Positions 49,586 through 59,248 of a stretch of DNA of 64,000 nucleotides are shown here, in pieces. A model generated the notes under the pieces. It was not told where the DNA came from. It saw only the letters and a list, made by a program, of their open reading frames with translations, and made no database searches. The DNA lies in contig OY776378.1 in assembly GCA_963675575.1 (NCBI GenBank), positions 2,852,001 through 2,916,000 of the forward strand. Reading direction: 5' to 3'. The DNA comes from JAGLOK01 sp963675575 (lineage in GTDB: Bacteria > Bacillota > Clostridia > Christensenellales > UMGS416). Position numbers and translations under genes: made by a program. Numbering within the stretch: position 1 is the first letter of the stretch; the number at the start of each line of letters is the position of its first letter.

Positions 49586-52195
49586 ATGATTGAAAAAAAA
49601 GAATTTCCTCATTTATTTACAATTGAACAGACAATTGAAAAATACGATACAAACGAAATGGGTCTAAGCTCCGACGAAGCCCAAAAGCGTTTAGCAGAAA
49701 ATGGCCTGAATGTCTTGCCTGAAGGCAAGAAAAAAGGCTTTTTTCTTATACTTTTGGATCAGCTAAAAAACGTGATGCTTATAGTCCTGCTCATTGCCGC
49801 CGGCATTTCCCTAGCGTTAGGTGAAATAACAGACGGTATAATTATTTTGCTGGTTGTGGTTCTAAACGTGATTCTTGGAACAATACAGGAATCCAAAGCA
49901 TCCGAAGCCCTTGATTCATTAAAAGAAATGTCGGCACCCAGCGCGAATGTAATCCGCGACGGCAGCGTTATAAAAATAGCCGCGCGCAATTTGGTTGTTG
50001 GCGACATCGTTCTTTTGGAGGCGGGCAGCTCAGTTCCCGCGGATTTGAGAATTGTTGAAGCGGCTTCGATTTATTCACTAGAATCGCCGCTTACAGGAGA
50101 ATCAACGCCAGTTGAAAAACAAACGGATGCCTTGGAAGATGAAAAAGCCGTAGTCGGAGACATGACCAATATGGTTTTTATGGGCTGCGACATAACTCAG
50201 GGCAGAGGAAGCGGTGTTGTTGTTAAATGCGGCGCGGACACTGAAATGGGCAAAATAGCCCACAGTCTTGCAACCACTGTAGATGAAGCGACTCCGCTTC
50301 AAAAAAACTTAAATAGCATAAGCAAAACACTGTCTATCGCCGTGATTATAATAGCAGCTGTAATTTTCGGCATTGGGCTGCTTTCAGGCCGCGATCTTTT
50401 TGACATGTTTTTGCTTTCCATCTCTCTCGCCGTAGCCGCCATTCCGGAGGGTCTTGCAACAGTTGTCACCATTCTTCTTGCAATGGGCATGAAGCGTATG
50501 GCGCAGCGCGGAGCTATTATCCGCAAGCTTACAGCTGTTGAAGCACTGGGCTCAACTCAGGTAATATGCACGGACAAAACAGGAACCCTTACCAAAAACC
50601 AGATGACGATTGAAAAAGTTTACCACGATTTCAACCTTTTTGACGCAGGCAGCACAACTCAAAAATTAAGCGAATGTATGGCATATTGCAACGACGCCAA
50701 TTTGCGGGCCGACCGCACAGTGATTGGAGACCCTACAGAGGCCGCTTTAGTCGATTACCTGATTAAGTATAATCTTTTTGATGAAACCGAACTACGCTCA
50801 AGACAGAGAGAGGATGAAATTCCTTTTGACTCCAAGCGCAAATTGATGAGCGTCATAGTAAAAAACGACGATGCTCTTATGTGTTATACAAAAGGCGCAC
50901 CAGATATATTGATTGCCAAATGCACCAAAGCTTTAGCAAATGATAAAATAATTAACTTTACAAAAGAACTTAAAGACAAAGCTTTAAAAACAAATCATGA
51001 CATGGCGCAAGACGCTTTACGGATTTTAGCTTTTGCCTATAAGCCTGTTAAAACAGATGATGTATCCGACATTGATGCCGTGGAAAGCGACTTGATTTTC
51101 ATTGGTCTTTGCGGACAAATGGATCCGCCGAGAGATGAGGCGCCCGCCGCCGTGGCGGCTTGCTTAAAAGCGGGCATTAAGCCTGTAATGATTACAGGCG
51201 ACCATATCGAAACCGCAAAAGCCATAGCTTCTCGTATAGGAATATTAGACGAAACACGAATAGCTGTGCAAGGCCGTGATGTGGAAGAAATGACTGATGA
51301 GCAGCTTAGAGAAAATGTCGCCAACATCGCCGTTTTTGCGAGAGTGTCTCCTGAACACAAAGTCCGTATAGTGGACGCTTGGCAGGCAAATGGCATGGTC
51401 GTGGCTATGACCGGAGACGGAGTAAACGACGCTCCTGCTTTAAAAAGCGCTGATATCGGAGTTGGCATGGGGATAACTGGCACTGATGTTTCAAAGAACG
51501 CCTCCGACATGGTTTTAACCGATGATAATTTCGCAACTATTGTAAAGGCCGTGGAGCAGGGGCGCACCATCTTTATAAACATATCAAAGGCGATAAAATT
51601 CCTGCTAAGCTCAAATTTGGGTGAAGTGATAGCAATATTCATAGCAACGCTTTTGGGTTGGCGAATATTCCTACCCGTGCATATACTTTGGATAAATCTT
51701 GTAACCGATACTTTCCCTGCGCTTGCCTTGGGAATGGAACCTGCGGAAAAAGATATTATGAGCCGCCCTCCCCGGGATTCCAAGCAGTCGTTTTTCTCAA
51801 AGAAAATAACATTCAGCCTAATCATCAATGGAGCTTTCGAAGGGCTTATAGCTTTGGGTGTATATATAGTTGGATATAAACTGTTTGAAAATCCGCAAGC
51901 CGCCACCACAATGGCGTTTATAACTTTGGGTATAACCCAATTGTTCCACGCATTGGGAGAAAGGTTTGAACGTGCGTCATTTTTCTCTTCCCCATTTTCA
52001 AACAAGTTTATGATAATAGCTTTCTTTGGATCTGCAGCTTTGCAAATTTCCGTTGCTGTGATACCTTTTTTGGCAAAAGCTTTTTCGCTGGCACCCCTTA
52101 CAACCACACAATGGATAATAGCACTCTGTTCACCCATATTAATGCTTTTGTTTTCAGAGACAGAAAAAGTAATAAAACATCTTGCAAAAAAGTAA
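49586..52195 (+). CDS. Cation-transporting P-type ATPase (calcium, LMCA/SERCA-like)
   Basis: An 869-residue P-type ATPase. Motifs: the N-terminal cation-ATPase domain, SPLTGESTPVEK (actuator loop), AAIPEGLATVVT (ion-binding helix 4), ICTDKTGTLTKNQM (phosphorylated Asp), KGAPDI (nucleotide site), and MTGDGVNDAPALK (hinge). The VAxIPEGL helix and the C-terminal domain (LNxxWxNLVTD-like ILWINLVTDTFPALALGME) are those of type IIA calcium pumps. The start is ATG at 49586, with AAGGAA ahead; a frame extends to TTG 49556. It probably expels Ca2+. Confidence 0.9.
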   Translation: MIEKKEFPHLFTIEQTIEKYDTNEMGLSSDEAQKRLAENGLNVLPEGKKKGFFLILLDQLKNVMLIVLLIAAGISLALGEITDGIIILLVVVLNVILGTIQESKASEALDSLKEMSAPSANVIRDGSVIKIAARNLVVGDIVLLEAGSSVPADLRIVEAASIYSLESPLTGESTPVEKQTDALEDEKAVVGDMTNMVFMGCDITQGRGSGVVVKCGADTEMGKIAHSLATTVDEATPLQKNLNSISKTLSIAVIIIAAVIFGIGLLSGRDLFDMFLLSISLAVAAIPEGLATVVTILLAMGMKRMAQRGAIIRKLTAVEALGSTQVICTDKTGTLTKNQMTIEKVYHDFNLFDAGSTTQKLSECMAYCNDANLRADRTVIGDPTEAALVDYLIKYNLFDETELRSRQREDEIPFDSKRKLMSVIVKNDDALMCYTKGAPDILIAKCTKALANDKIINFTKELKDKALKTNHDMAQDALRILAFAYKPVKTDDVSDIDAVESDLIFIGLCGQMDPPRDEAPAAVAACLKAGIKPVMITGDHIETAKAIASRIGILDETRIAVQGRDVEEMTDEQLRENVANIAVFARVSPEHKVRIVDAWQANGMVVAMTGDGVNDAPALKSADIGVGMGITGTDVSKNASDMVLTDDNFATIVKAVEQGRTIFINISKAIKFLLSSNLGEVIAIFIATLLGWRIFLPVHILWINLVTDTFPALALGMEPAEKDIMSRPPRDSKQSFFSKKITFSLIINGAFEGLIALGVYIVGYKLFENPQAATTMAFITLGITQLFHALGERFERASFFSSPFSNKFMIIAFFGSAALQISVAVIPFLAKAFSLAPLTTTQWIIALCSPILMLLFSETEKVIKHLAKK

Positions 52196-52214
52196 TTTTA
52201 AAAAAAACACTCTT

Positions 52215-52223
52215 ATGGTATAA
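52215..52223 (+). promoter_or_regulatory. Extended -10 promoter of asd
   Basis: TGG plus TATAAT (52218-52223), with a weak -35 (TTTTAA) 17 bases upstream, 27 bases before the asd ATG. Confidence 0.5.
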
Positions 52224-52249
52224 TATCTGAAACATTTTAGAGGTGCATA

Positions 52250-53326
52250 ATGAAAAAATATAAAGCAGGAATAATCGGCGCAACAGGCATGGTCGGACAA
52301 AGATTTATAAAGCTTCTTGAAAACCATCCCTATTTTGAAGTGACTGCGCTTTCAGCCAGCGCCAGATCCGCCGGCAAAACATATGAAGAAGCTGTCAGCG
52401 GCAGATGGCTGCTTAAAGGCGGCATGCCTGACTATGTAAAAAATATCCCCGTATATAGAGCGGACGATATAGATGCCGTAAAAGGAAAAGTCGATTTTGT
52501 ATTTTGCGCGGTAAACCTTGACAAGTCTGCCACGCGTGAACTTGAAACAAAATATGCTAAGGCTGAAATCCCCGTCGTTTCAAACAACTCGGCCCACCGA
52601 AAAACCGAGGATGTACCAATGCTAATCCCGGAGGTTAACCACTCTCATCTTGAAGTGATTGAGTCTCAAAGAAAACGTCTTGGCACAAAGAGAGGTTTTA
52701 TTGCGGTTAAACCAAACTGCTCTATTCAAACTTATGTGCCGGCTTTGGAGCCTTTAAAAGATTTTGGTATCACCAAAATCTTAGCCTGCACATATCAGGC
52801 AATTTCCGGTGCGGGAAAAACTTTTGAAATGTGGCCCGACATGGTGGATAACGTTATTCCCTATATTGGCGGCGAAGAAGAAAAAAGCGAGCAGGAACCT
52901 CTCAAGATTTGGGGAGTGCTTGAAAATGGAAAGATAAAAGACGCCGTAGTTCCAAGCATCACCACCCAATGCATAAGAGTGCCTGTTACAGATGGACATT
53001 TGGCCGCGGTCTTCGTTTCTTTTGATAAAAAGCCTTCAATTGACGAAATAAAGAAACGCTGGGCGGAGTTTAATCCCCTTCCGCAGCAGCTTGGTCTGCC
53101 AAGCGCGCCAAAGCCGTTCCTGACATATTTTGAAGAAGACGACAGACCTCAAACAAAGCTTGACCGTGACCTCGGAAACGGAATGGGAGTTTCAATCGGA
53201 CGCTTAAGGCCAGACACACAATATGATTATAAATTTGTCTGCCTTTCCCATAATACCGTTCGCGGAGCAGCAGGCGGCGGATTATTGATGGCGGAACTGC
53301 TCGCTAAAAAAGGCTATTTCGATTAA
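52250..53326 (+). CDS. asd: Aspartate-semialdehyde dehydrogenase
   Basis: A 358-residue enzyme making aspartate semialdehyde for lysine, threonine, methionine and diaminopimelate. NADP-binding GIIGATGMVGQRFIKLL is at the N-terminus; catalytic Cys lies in KPNCSIQTY near residue 156; YQAISGAGK and the His in RVPVTDGHLAAVF follow. The residues are those of the archaeal/fungal-type Asd branch rather than the E. coli type, which is common in some Clostridia. A clear terminator follows, and the gene is not in a lysine operon. Confidence 0.93.
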   Translation: MKKYKAGIIGATGMVGQRFIKLLENHPYFEVTALSASARSAGKTYEEAVSGRWLLKGGMPDYVKNIPVYRADDIDAVKGKVDFVFCAVNLDKSATRELETKYAKAEIPVVSNNSAHRKTEDVPMLIPEVNHSHLEVIESQRKRLGTKRGFIAVKPNCSIQTYVPALEPLKDFGITKILACTYQAISGAGKTFEMWPDMVDNVIPYIGGEEEKSEQEPLKIWGVLENGKIKDAVVPSITTQCIRVPVTDGHLAAVFVSFDKKPSIDEIKKRWAEFNPLPQQLGLPSAPKPFLTYFEEDDRPQTKLDRDLGNGMGVSIGRLRPDTQYDYKFVCLSHNTVRGAAGGGLLMAELLAKKGYFD

Positions 53327-53338
53327 AACATATATTTT

Positions 53339-53369
53339 AAACCTGCGGAAAAACCCGCAGGTTTTTTTG
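53339..53369 (+). terminator. Terminator of asd
   Basis: AACCTGCGG pairs with CCGCAGGTT around a short A-rich loop, followed by a T7 run. Confidence 0.9.
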
Positions 53370-53424
53370 TTATTCTAGCCAATAAATTACAATTATATTA
53401 ACTTCAATAAATTTACAATTTTGC

Positions 53425-53453
53425 TTTACTTTTTACTTGCATGCTGGTATAAT
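53425..53453 (+). promoter_or_regulatory. Promoter of the zinc-ribbon gene
   Basis: TTTACT (53425-53430), 17 bases, TGG-extended TATAAT (53448-53453). About 80 bases of leader separate it from the ATG. Confidence 0.6.
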
Positions 53454-53539
53454 CTCTTTATCTTAGCCTACTTGCTAAGCTGTCGCAGACGCGGCAATTA
53501 CAACCATGTTCCAAGGATTTGGGACTAAAGGAGATATTT

Positions 53540-53815
53540 ATGTACGAGGATAAAACCCTAATCTGTGCCGAATGCAATGAAGAATTTGTATTCAGCGCTT
53601 CCGAACAAGAATTTTACGCTGAAAAAGGATTCGAGAACGAACCCAAACGCTGCTTAACATGCCGTCAGTCGCGTAAAAAAGAAAGACGTTCTCAGAGGCA
53701 AATGCATGAAATAGTATGCGACGGATGTGGAAAAACTGCCACAGTTCCTTTCTTACCGAGAGGCGACCGACCTGTATATTGCGACGAATGCTTTAAAGCA
53801 AATCAGGACAAATAA
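53540..53815 (+). CDS. Double zinc-ribbon protein
   Basis: A 91-residue protein with two zinc sites: CAECNEEFVF (CXXC, residues 10-13) with CLTCRQSRKKERR (CXXC, about 36-39), and VCDGCGKTATVPFLPRGDRP with CDECF at the C-terminus. This is a widespread small zinc-ribbon family of Bacillota of unknown role, with a basic stretch between the sites that could touch RNA or DNA. ATG at 53540 is chosen because AAAGGAG lies seven bases ahead. The 80-base leader may reflect post-transcriptional control. Confidence 0.85.
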   Translation: MYEDKTLICAECNEEFVFSASEQEFYAEKGFENEPKRCLTCRQSRKKERRSQRQMHEIVCDGCGKTATVPFLPRGDRPVYCDECFKANQDK

Positions 53816-53832
53816 CCCCCGATAAAAGCTAT

Positions 53833-53856
53833 TAACGCCCGTAAAGGGCGTTTTTA
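53833..53856 (+). terminator. Terminator of the zinc-ribbon gene
   Basis: AACGCCC pairs with GGGCGTT around GTAAA, followed by TTTATTTA. It ends about 10 bases before the ogt ATG. Confidence 0.85.
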
Positions 53857-53862
53857 TTTATT

Positions 53863-54333
53863 ATGAATGAATTATTTATTTCAAAAGCCTATCATTCAGT
53901 AATAGGCGACATAGCCGTGCTAAGCTCAGTCAGCGGAATTAGACGCATTATAATAGCTGAAAAATCCCTGCCTATATTTAAAACAGGCGATCCCTTTAAT
54001 GCGATTAATCAAATAGCCTCCTATTTTGAAAGCCACCTCAAAACATTTAATTTGCCTATCGACATTGAAGTAACCGATTTTACCCGCAAAGTATTACAAG
54101 AGACTTCAAAGATACCATACGGCTTCACGTCTTCTTACGGTGAAATAGCTCATTCAATAAACAATCCGAGGGCGTTTCGCGCTGTCGGAGGTGCGCTGAA
54201 CCGCAATCCTGTTCCGATTATTATTCCATGCCACAGAGTTCTGGCGAAAAATTCATTGGGCGGATTTGCGCTGGGCTTCGATATTAAAATAAATCTTCTT
54301 GAGTTGGAAGGCGCAGATTTAAATTCAATTTAA
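53863..54333 (+). CDS. ogt: Methylated-DNA-[protein]-cysteine S-methyltransferase
   Basis: A 156-residue DNA repair protein that takes the methyl group from O6-methylguanine in a suicide reaction. The acceptor Cys is in IIPCHRVLAKN (near 127), the helix-turn-helix is SSYGEIAHSINNPRAFRAVG, and GALNRNPVP is conserved. An N-terminal domain of about 70 residues is present. No ribosome site is visible and the ATG lies directly after a terminator T run, so it may be translated without a leader or from a start I cannot see. ExoIII follows 64 bases on. Confidence 0.92.
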   Translation: MNELFISKAYHSVIGDIAVLSSVSGIRRIIIAEKSLPIFKTGDPFNAINQIASYFESHLKTFNLPIDIEVTDFTRKVLQETSKIPYGFTSSYGEIAHSINNPRAFRAVGGALNRNPVPIIIPCHRVLAKNSLGGFALGFDIKINLLELEGADLNSI

Positions 54334-54397
54334 TATTTTAGAACATTCTTTTTATGTGATACAATATTAATATATTTTTCAAAGGACTTAATTTGTT

Positions 54398-55153
54398 ATG
54401 AAATTAGTATCATGGAATGTAAACGGACTGCGCGCCTGTATAAAAAAAGGATTTACCGAATATTTTGAAAATACTGACGCGGATTTTTTCTGCTTGCAGG
54501 AAATCAAGCTTCAAGAAGGGCAGGTTGATTTTCCGACGCAGGGCTATACCCAGGCTTGGAATTACGCCGAGAAAAAGGGTTACTCAGGAACAGCGATTTT
54601 TTCTAAAACCGCTCCCCTTTCCCAAACACTGGGCATAGACATACCCGAGCACGACACCGAAGGGCGTGTTATCACGCAGGAATATGATCGCTTTTATCTT
54701 GTCACCTGCTACACTCCAAATTCCCAGCGCGAGCTGGCGCGTCTTGACTACCGCATGGTATGGGAAGATGCTTTTAGGGACTACCTTAAATCACTTGACG
54801 CTAAAAAGCCTGTTATCCTCTGCGGCGACCTGAATGTGGCGCATAAGGAGATCGATCTTAAAAACGACAAAACAAACCACCAAAACGCCGGCTTTACCGA
54901 TGAGGAGCGCGAAAAGTTTTCAAATCTTCTCGAAGTGGGGTTTACTGACACATTCCGACTTCTTTACCCTGACGCTGAAGACAAGTATACTTGGTGGTCA
55001 TACATGTTTAACGCGCGGGCAAACAACGCAGGATGGCGCATAGACTATTTTGTTGTATCCGATAGGATAAAAGGCAAAGTGCAAGACAGCATTATTCACA
55101 GCGATGTTATGGGCTCCGACCACTGCCCGGTGGAACTTTTGATTGATATTTGA
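54398..55153 (+). CDS. xth: Exodeoxyribonuclease III
   Basis: A 251-residue AP endonuclease/3'-exonuclease of base excision repair. All catalytic groups are seen: SWNVNGLRACIKKG (Asn7), CLQEIKLQ (Glu near 34), DLNVAHKEIDL (Asp and Asn near 147), and GSDHCPVELLI (Asp-His near 241). WRIDYFVVSDRI supplies another Asp. The length suits ExoA of Bacillota. Ogt precedes it on the same strand, so the two make a small DNA-repair pair. It is more complete and less AT-rich than the other EEP-family gene at 5.2 kb. Confidence 0.95.
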   Translation: MKLVSWNVNGLRACIKKGFTEYFENTDADFFCLQEIKLQEGQVDFPTQGYTQAWNYAEKKGYSGTAIFSKTAPLSQTLGIDIPEHDTEGRVITQEYDRFYLVTCYTPNSQRELARLDYRMVWEDAFRDYLKSLDAKKPVILCGDLNVAHKEIDLKNDKTNHQNAGFTDEEREKFSNLLEVGFTDTFRLLYPDAEDKYTWWSYMFNARANNAGWRIDYFVVSDRIKGKVQDSIIHSDVMGSDHCPVELLIDI

Positions 55154-55164
55154 TTTAGTATAAC

Positions 55165-55196
55165 AAAAAAGCCGCGGCATATACCGCGGCTTTTAC
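55165..55196. terminator. Bidirectional terminator between xth and the SbcC-like gene
   Basis: AAAAGCCGCGG pairs with CCGCGGCTTTT around CATATA, with A-rich flank on the left and T-rich on the right. Confidence 0.9.
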
Positions 55197-55205
55197 TAAG
55201 TAATT

Positions 55206-58028
55206 CTACTTCAACTCGATTATCTGCGCTGTGGGCTGATTTTCTTTCATCGTGTCCACGATGAGATCATGACAGGTAAATATCAATATCTGGCGTTTGT
55301 GGGCGATTTGGGCGAGAAGATCAAGGCCCGCGGTAAGGCGGTCTTTGTCCCAAGTAATTAGCGCCTCATCCAAAGTAACAGGCATCACTTCTCTTTCGTC
55401 ATCAAATGATTCTATGACAGAAAGCCTTATGCTCAAATATATTTGCTCTCTGGTGGCCTGTGATAGTCTTGCGGCCTGAGGCGTCATAAATTTGCCGGTC
55501 TGAGTTAAAACCGTAATCTCGGACGTCTCGCTGTCCAAATCCAATTCGCTGTACTTGCCTTCAGTAAGTATAGACAAATAATAGCTCGCCCTCTGCAAAA
55601 CTTCCGGCTGATGGAGCTTGGAAAAAGTGTCGTGCCCTTCTTTTATAATATGCTCACTTAAGCGAAGCTTATCATACTCCATTTTATAATTGATAATTTT
55701 ATCGTCCAGCTTTAAAATTTGGGACGCTATATCTGCAGGGTCGTGACCCAAAATAGCTTTTTTCACGCTGTTTTCCATAACGCCGATTTTATTTTGTTCC
55801 TTGCCAATTTGATCCCTAAGCTCATCTATGCGCTCGTTTGCTTTTGAAACAGCATCTTCAGTGTATGGCCATCCCGCTTTGCTCAGCTGATTGAGCCTTT
55901 CGGATATTTCTTTGAAATTCGGATATTTTTCAAGTATCTCATCCCTAAGCACAACGGCCCGGTTTAGCTTATTGTATCTTTCTTGGATGTTTTCAATTTC
56001 GCTTTCCGGATTTTGTCCCAAAAGGGATTCAAATTCAGCTAAATCTTTTTTTGCCTTTAGATATTTTTTCTCAATCTCTGAAACGTCAACTGCCGCTGCT
56101 TCAAATGCAGGCGTCACGGGGGCATCTTCAGTCTCCGGAACATATTCTTTGGCTTTATATTGCAGCGCTTCATCCAGCAGATCGTTTAACGCGTTAAGGT
56201 TCTCTGAACTGCTTGCGCGCGAAAAACCCAGCAGCAATTGTGTAAGTTTCGCTATTTCTCCGTCCTGCTCTTCGGACTGAGTGTTTTTAATTGTTTGATC
56301 CTCTGTATTGCTTTGATGCTCTTCATAATATTTTTTTGCCTCAAAAAGCTTTTGCCTTGCTTCCTTAAGCCTGATTATATCCTCTGCAATGGTGGCCTCG
56401 GCTCTTTTTATCCTAATCCTGGCTATCGGCAGTCCAAACAGCTGTTTTTCAAACTCTATCCTGTTAAGTTCGGATTCTTCTCTTGCTTTTTTTACCTTTT
56501 CTTCCGTGTTTCTAATTTGAGATATAGGGGATTTTGTTTTTATAAAAGCAAAGGCAACGACCAAAAGTATTAAACCTATCCCGCAAAGAAGGTCTGCGGT
56601 GATTAAATCGGACAATGGAATAATCTTAAAGAAATCTAAAAAGTCATAAAACCCTTGTTGTATTGATGCAATTTTGGATAATAATTCCCCTATTTGAGTA
56701 CTGAAGAAATGTTCAGCAATCAGTGCGGCCCCTGATAGAACCATTAAAATCGATAAAATTAAAGTTATGACAAAAAAGAAGTTTCGCGAACCGCTTCTTT
56801 TAGGCTGAGAGTTGTCTTTAATAAAATCATTTAAGTCCTCTTTGCTTTTGATATAAATTTCAAGCTTTTCAGCCAAACTCATTGAATTTATTTGATCAAT
56901 GGACTTGAAGATTTCATCTTGCGAAATCTCTTCATTTACAACCCTATCGCTCAGGAGGCTCCATTCTTCGTTTGCCTTTATATATTCATCTTCTCCGTCG
57001 CTTTCTTGTTTTTCGCCGATAACAGGCTCTGTATCTTCCACAATTCTTAATGCCCTGATTTCATTTTCGTACTCCAAGGCTTTTTGATGTTTTTCGGGCA
57101 TTTCAGGTTCAGCTATTGCCTCTTCTTGCGGAATATTGTTTTCGACCTGCTCAAGCTCGATTTTCGCATCTTCCGTCAATTGCTTAAGCGCCGCGTATTC
57201 TTCTTTTATGTTGGGCAGCCACTGTTTATATGGAGAAAGGTCTCCCGCTTCGCCTGCCAAAGTTTTTATTCTTGACACGTCGTTTTTTAAGCCGTTCATT
57301 TTATTTGCTTCGGCGATAAACGCTCCTTCAAACTCGATTTTGTTTTGCTTATCGGTTATTTCGCGCTTTGTCTTATCCAGATTTAAATAATCCTCTCCGG
57401 CAAGTTTATGACTTTGGTTAATATCAGCCAGCTTTTCTTTAAGCGAGTCACGCTCTTTTAAAAGTTCGCCAATTGCCGAAGGCGCGTTTGCGCTTTTATA
57501 TAGACTGTCTGCACGGGTTTTGGAGATTTCAATAGCGTCGTTTGCGCTGACCAATTCCTTGGCCATGTCCGCATCCATGAATTCTTCCCTTATCCCCTGC
57601 CATATATCATCTTTTATGGCCGACATCGCGTGGAAATCCAGTGCGTAAATGTTTTCATAAACTTCTTTTGAAATATCTGATACTATCTGAGCTTTCACAT
57701 TGCCCAAGTTTTGAAAAACAAAATTCTCGTTTACGTTCAGGTCGCAGGAGTGTTGTGATATTATCCTTGACAGCGTTAACGGAGAGCCGTCAGCGCGCTC
57801 AAATTCACCGGAAATATGCGCCTCGTTTGCGCCATAGCGTACATAACCCATTCGCTCTTCAGGGGACGCATCTTCATCCAACCCAAAAAGGAGTACTTTT
57901 ATCATATCGAATATTGTTGATTTTCCGGCCTCGTTTTGTCCGTTAATCACGGCTAAGTTTCCGTTAAAATCAACAGCGTAGTTTTCGAATTTGCCAAAAT
58001 TCTTAACCGTAAGCCGCCTAATTCTCAT
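55206..58028 (-). CDS. SbcC/YhaN-like AAA ATPase
   Basis: A 940-residue ATPase of the Rad50/SbcC kind. The N-terminal P-loop is INGQNEAGKSTIFDMIK (about 29-45). Long coiled coils fill about 170-400 and 550-790; two membrane-like helices lie near residues 411-436 and 475-500 (FFFVITLILSILMVL; LLCGIGLILLVVAFA), which is typical of YhaN-type proteins and unlike SbcC. The C-terminal signature is LSQATREQIYLSIRLS and Walker B is MPVTLDEALI. It overlaps the partner gene by 11 bases, so both act together on DNA ends at the membrane. Confidence 0.85.
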   Translation of the reverse strand: MRIRRLTVKNFGKFENYAVDFNGNLAVINGQNEAGKSTIFDMIKVLLFGLDEDASPEERMGYVRYGANEAHISGEFERADGSPLTLSRIISQHSCDLNVNENFVFQNLGNVKAQIVSDISKEVYENIYALDFHAMSAIKDDIWQGIREEFMDADMAKELVSANDAIEISKTRADSLYKSANAPSAIGELLKERDSLKEKLADINQSHKLAGEDYLNLDKTKREITDKQNKIEFEGAFIAEANKMNGLKNDVSRIKTLAGEAGDLSPYKQWLPNIKEEYAALKQLTEDAKIELEQVENNIPQEEAIAEPEMPEKHQKALEYENEIRALRIVEDTEPVIGEKQESDGEDEYIKANEEWSLLSDRVVNEEISQDEIFKSIDQINSMSLAEKLEIYIKSKEDLNDFIKDNSQPKRSGSRNFFFVITLILSILMVLSGAALIAEHFFSTQIGELLSKIASIQQGFYDFLDFFKIIPLSDLITADLLCGIGLILLVVAFAFIKTKSPISQIRNTEEKVKKAREESELNRIEFEKQLFGLPIARIRIKRAEATIAEDIIRLKEARQKLFEAKKYYEEHQSNTEDQTIKNTQSEEQDGEIAKLTQLLLGFSRASSSENLNALNDLLDEALQYKAKEYVPETEDAPVTPAFEAAAVDVSEIEKKYLKAKKDLAEFESLLGQNPESEIENIQERYNKLNRAVVLRDEILEKYPNFKEISERLNQLSKAGWPYTEDAVSKANERIDELRDQIGKEQNKIGVMENSVKKAILGHDPADIASQILKLDDKIINYKMEYDKLRLSEHIIKEGHDTFSKLHQPEVLQRASYYLSILTEGKYSELDLDSETSEITVLTQTGKFMTPQAARLSQATREQIYLSIRLSVIESFDDEREVMPVTLDEALITWDKDRLTAGLDLLAQIAHKRQILIFTCHDLIVDTMKENQPTAQIIELK

Positions 58029-59220
58029 AACCTGCCTCCTTTATCATAACTTTGCATATTATATCCAATAATCCTGTTTTTAAATCATTTTGATATTTTT
58101 CTTTGTGCTCTTCGGATATAGTCGAATAGAAAAGTTCGTGCTTCTTTTGAACGCTTTCCACCGTTTTTTGATATTTCTCATCATCATTTTTTAAAGCATC
58201 AATAATTTTCACGCTTTCAACAAAAGGAGACGTAGTATCAAAAAGTGTTTTTGGAAGCATGGGAAGTAAATTTTTCTTTTCAATATATAAAATTATATCC
58301 AACGTGTTTGAAAGCTCTTCTTTAATGCTTTCTATCATTTCATCATTCAATAAGTCCGCCAAAAAACAGCGACCTGTAAGCACAACACGCACAAAAGCGT
58401 TTTTCGTGTTTTCCACTGCTGATTGTATCTCTATTTCTATTCGTCTCTTCAATGTGCCAATGTCGGTTTCAGTAATGTTTTGCACCTCAACATCATACCA
58501 TGTCACATCTGATAATGAAATTTTGTCCAGTTTTATCTGCCCGTAATCATTTACTTCGGCGTAGAGAGCTCCTCCGGATTTGTCCCCAAACCATGTACCG
58601 GTGGGAGACCCGATATATATTATATTGCTATCGGCGCGCGCCACAATATAATGGTGATATCCTCCTAAAATAAATAAATCGTAATTCAAATTTGATACCC
58701 TGTCTAACACAACTGAGCCTTGGTTTGTAAACCCGTCTTTTATGTAAACCATTCCTACCGTCGGGTAATTTGAGTTGTTTGGCTCCAGCTGCTGCGCCAA
58801 AAGCCCCGCATTGCTTGAAAACCCTGAGGCATATATTACAGCTTCTGGAACGGCCTCCGCGGAGGTTAGTTCATATCTTTCAACTTCATGTGAAAAATCC
58901 ACAAAATTATTCGTTCTGATTAATTCAAACGCCGGACCGGGATCACTCATTCCGTGCGCGTAAAGCACCTTTATGTTACATGAAGAAAGCCTCAAAAAAC
59001 ATTTCCTCAAAAAAATCAAGGTTTCAAAGCTCACTGAGTTTTCATCATACAAATCGCCGCATATAAAAAACGCGGTCACGTTGCGCGATACTGCTTCATC
59101 AACAGCCTTTTTGAATGCTTCTTTTTTTAGCTCCTCTAGCTTTTTTCTTTCTTCCCCACCCAAAAGCGACGGTGCGTCAAAATGGACATCACCTATTGCT
59201 ATAAGATTCAATGACATCAA
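58018..59220 (-). CDS. SbcD/YhaO-like metallophosphoesterase with degenerate active site
   Basis: A 400-residue protein encoded upstream of, and overlapping, the SbcC-like gene. The first two phosphoesterase motifs are intact: GDVHFD (Asp11, His13) and ICGDLYDENS (Asp56). The usual GNHD is G-M-S-D (residues 90-93), the next His position reads VGMVYI (Tyr159), and the GHxH motif is GGYHH (186-190). Several metal ligands are thus gone. The SbcC-like partner and position say nuclease subunit; the residues argue for lost or altered catalysis. The C-terminal domain is the capping region. Confidence 0.78.
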   Translation of the reverse strand: MMSLNLIAIGDVHFDAPSLLGGEERKKLEELKKEAFKKAVDEAVSRNVTAFFICGDLYDENSVSFETLIFLRKCFLRLSSCNIKVLYAHGMSDPGPAFELIRTNNFVDFSHEVERYELTSAEAVPEAVIYASGFSSNAGLLAQQLEPNNSNYPTVGMVYIKDGFTNQGSVVLDRVSNLNYDLFILGGYHHYIVARADSNIIYIGSPTGTWFGDKSGGALYAEVNDYGQIKLDKISLSDVTWYDVEVQNITETDIGTLKRRIEIEIQSAVENTKNAFVRVVLTGRCFLADLLNDEMIESIKEELSNTLDIILYIEKKNLLPMLPKTLFDTTSPFVESVKIIDALKNDDEKYQKTVESVQKKHELFYSTISEEHKEKYQNDLKTGLLDIICKVMIKEAGYEN

Positions 59221-59248
59221 ACCACCTTTCCATCACCCTTTAATATGT

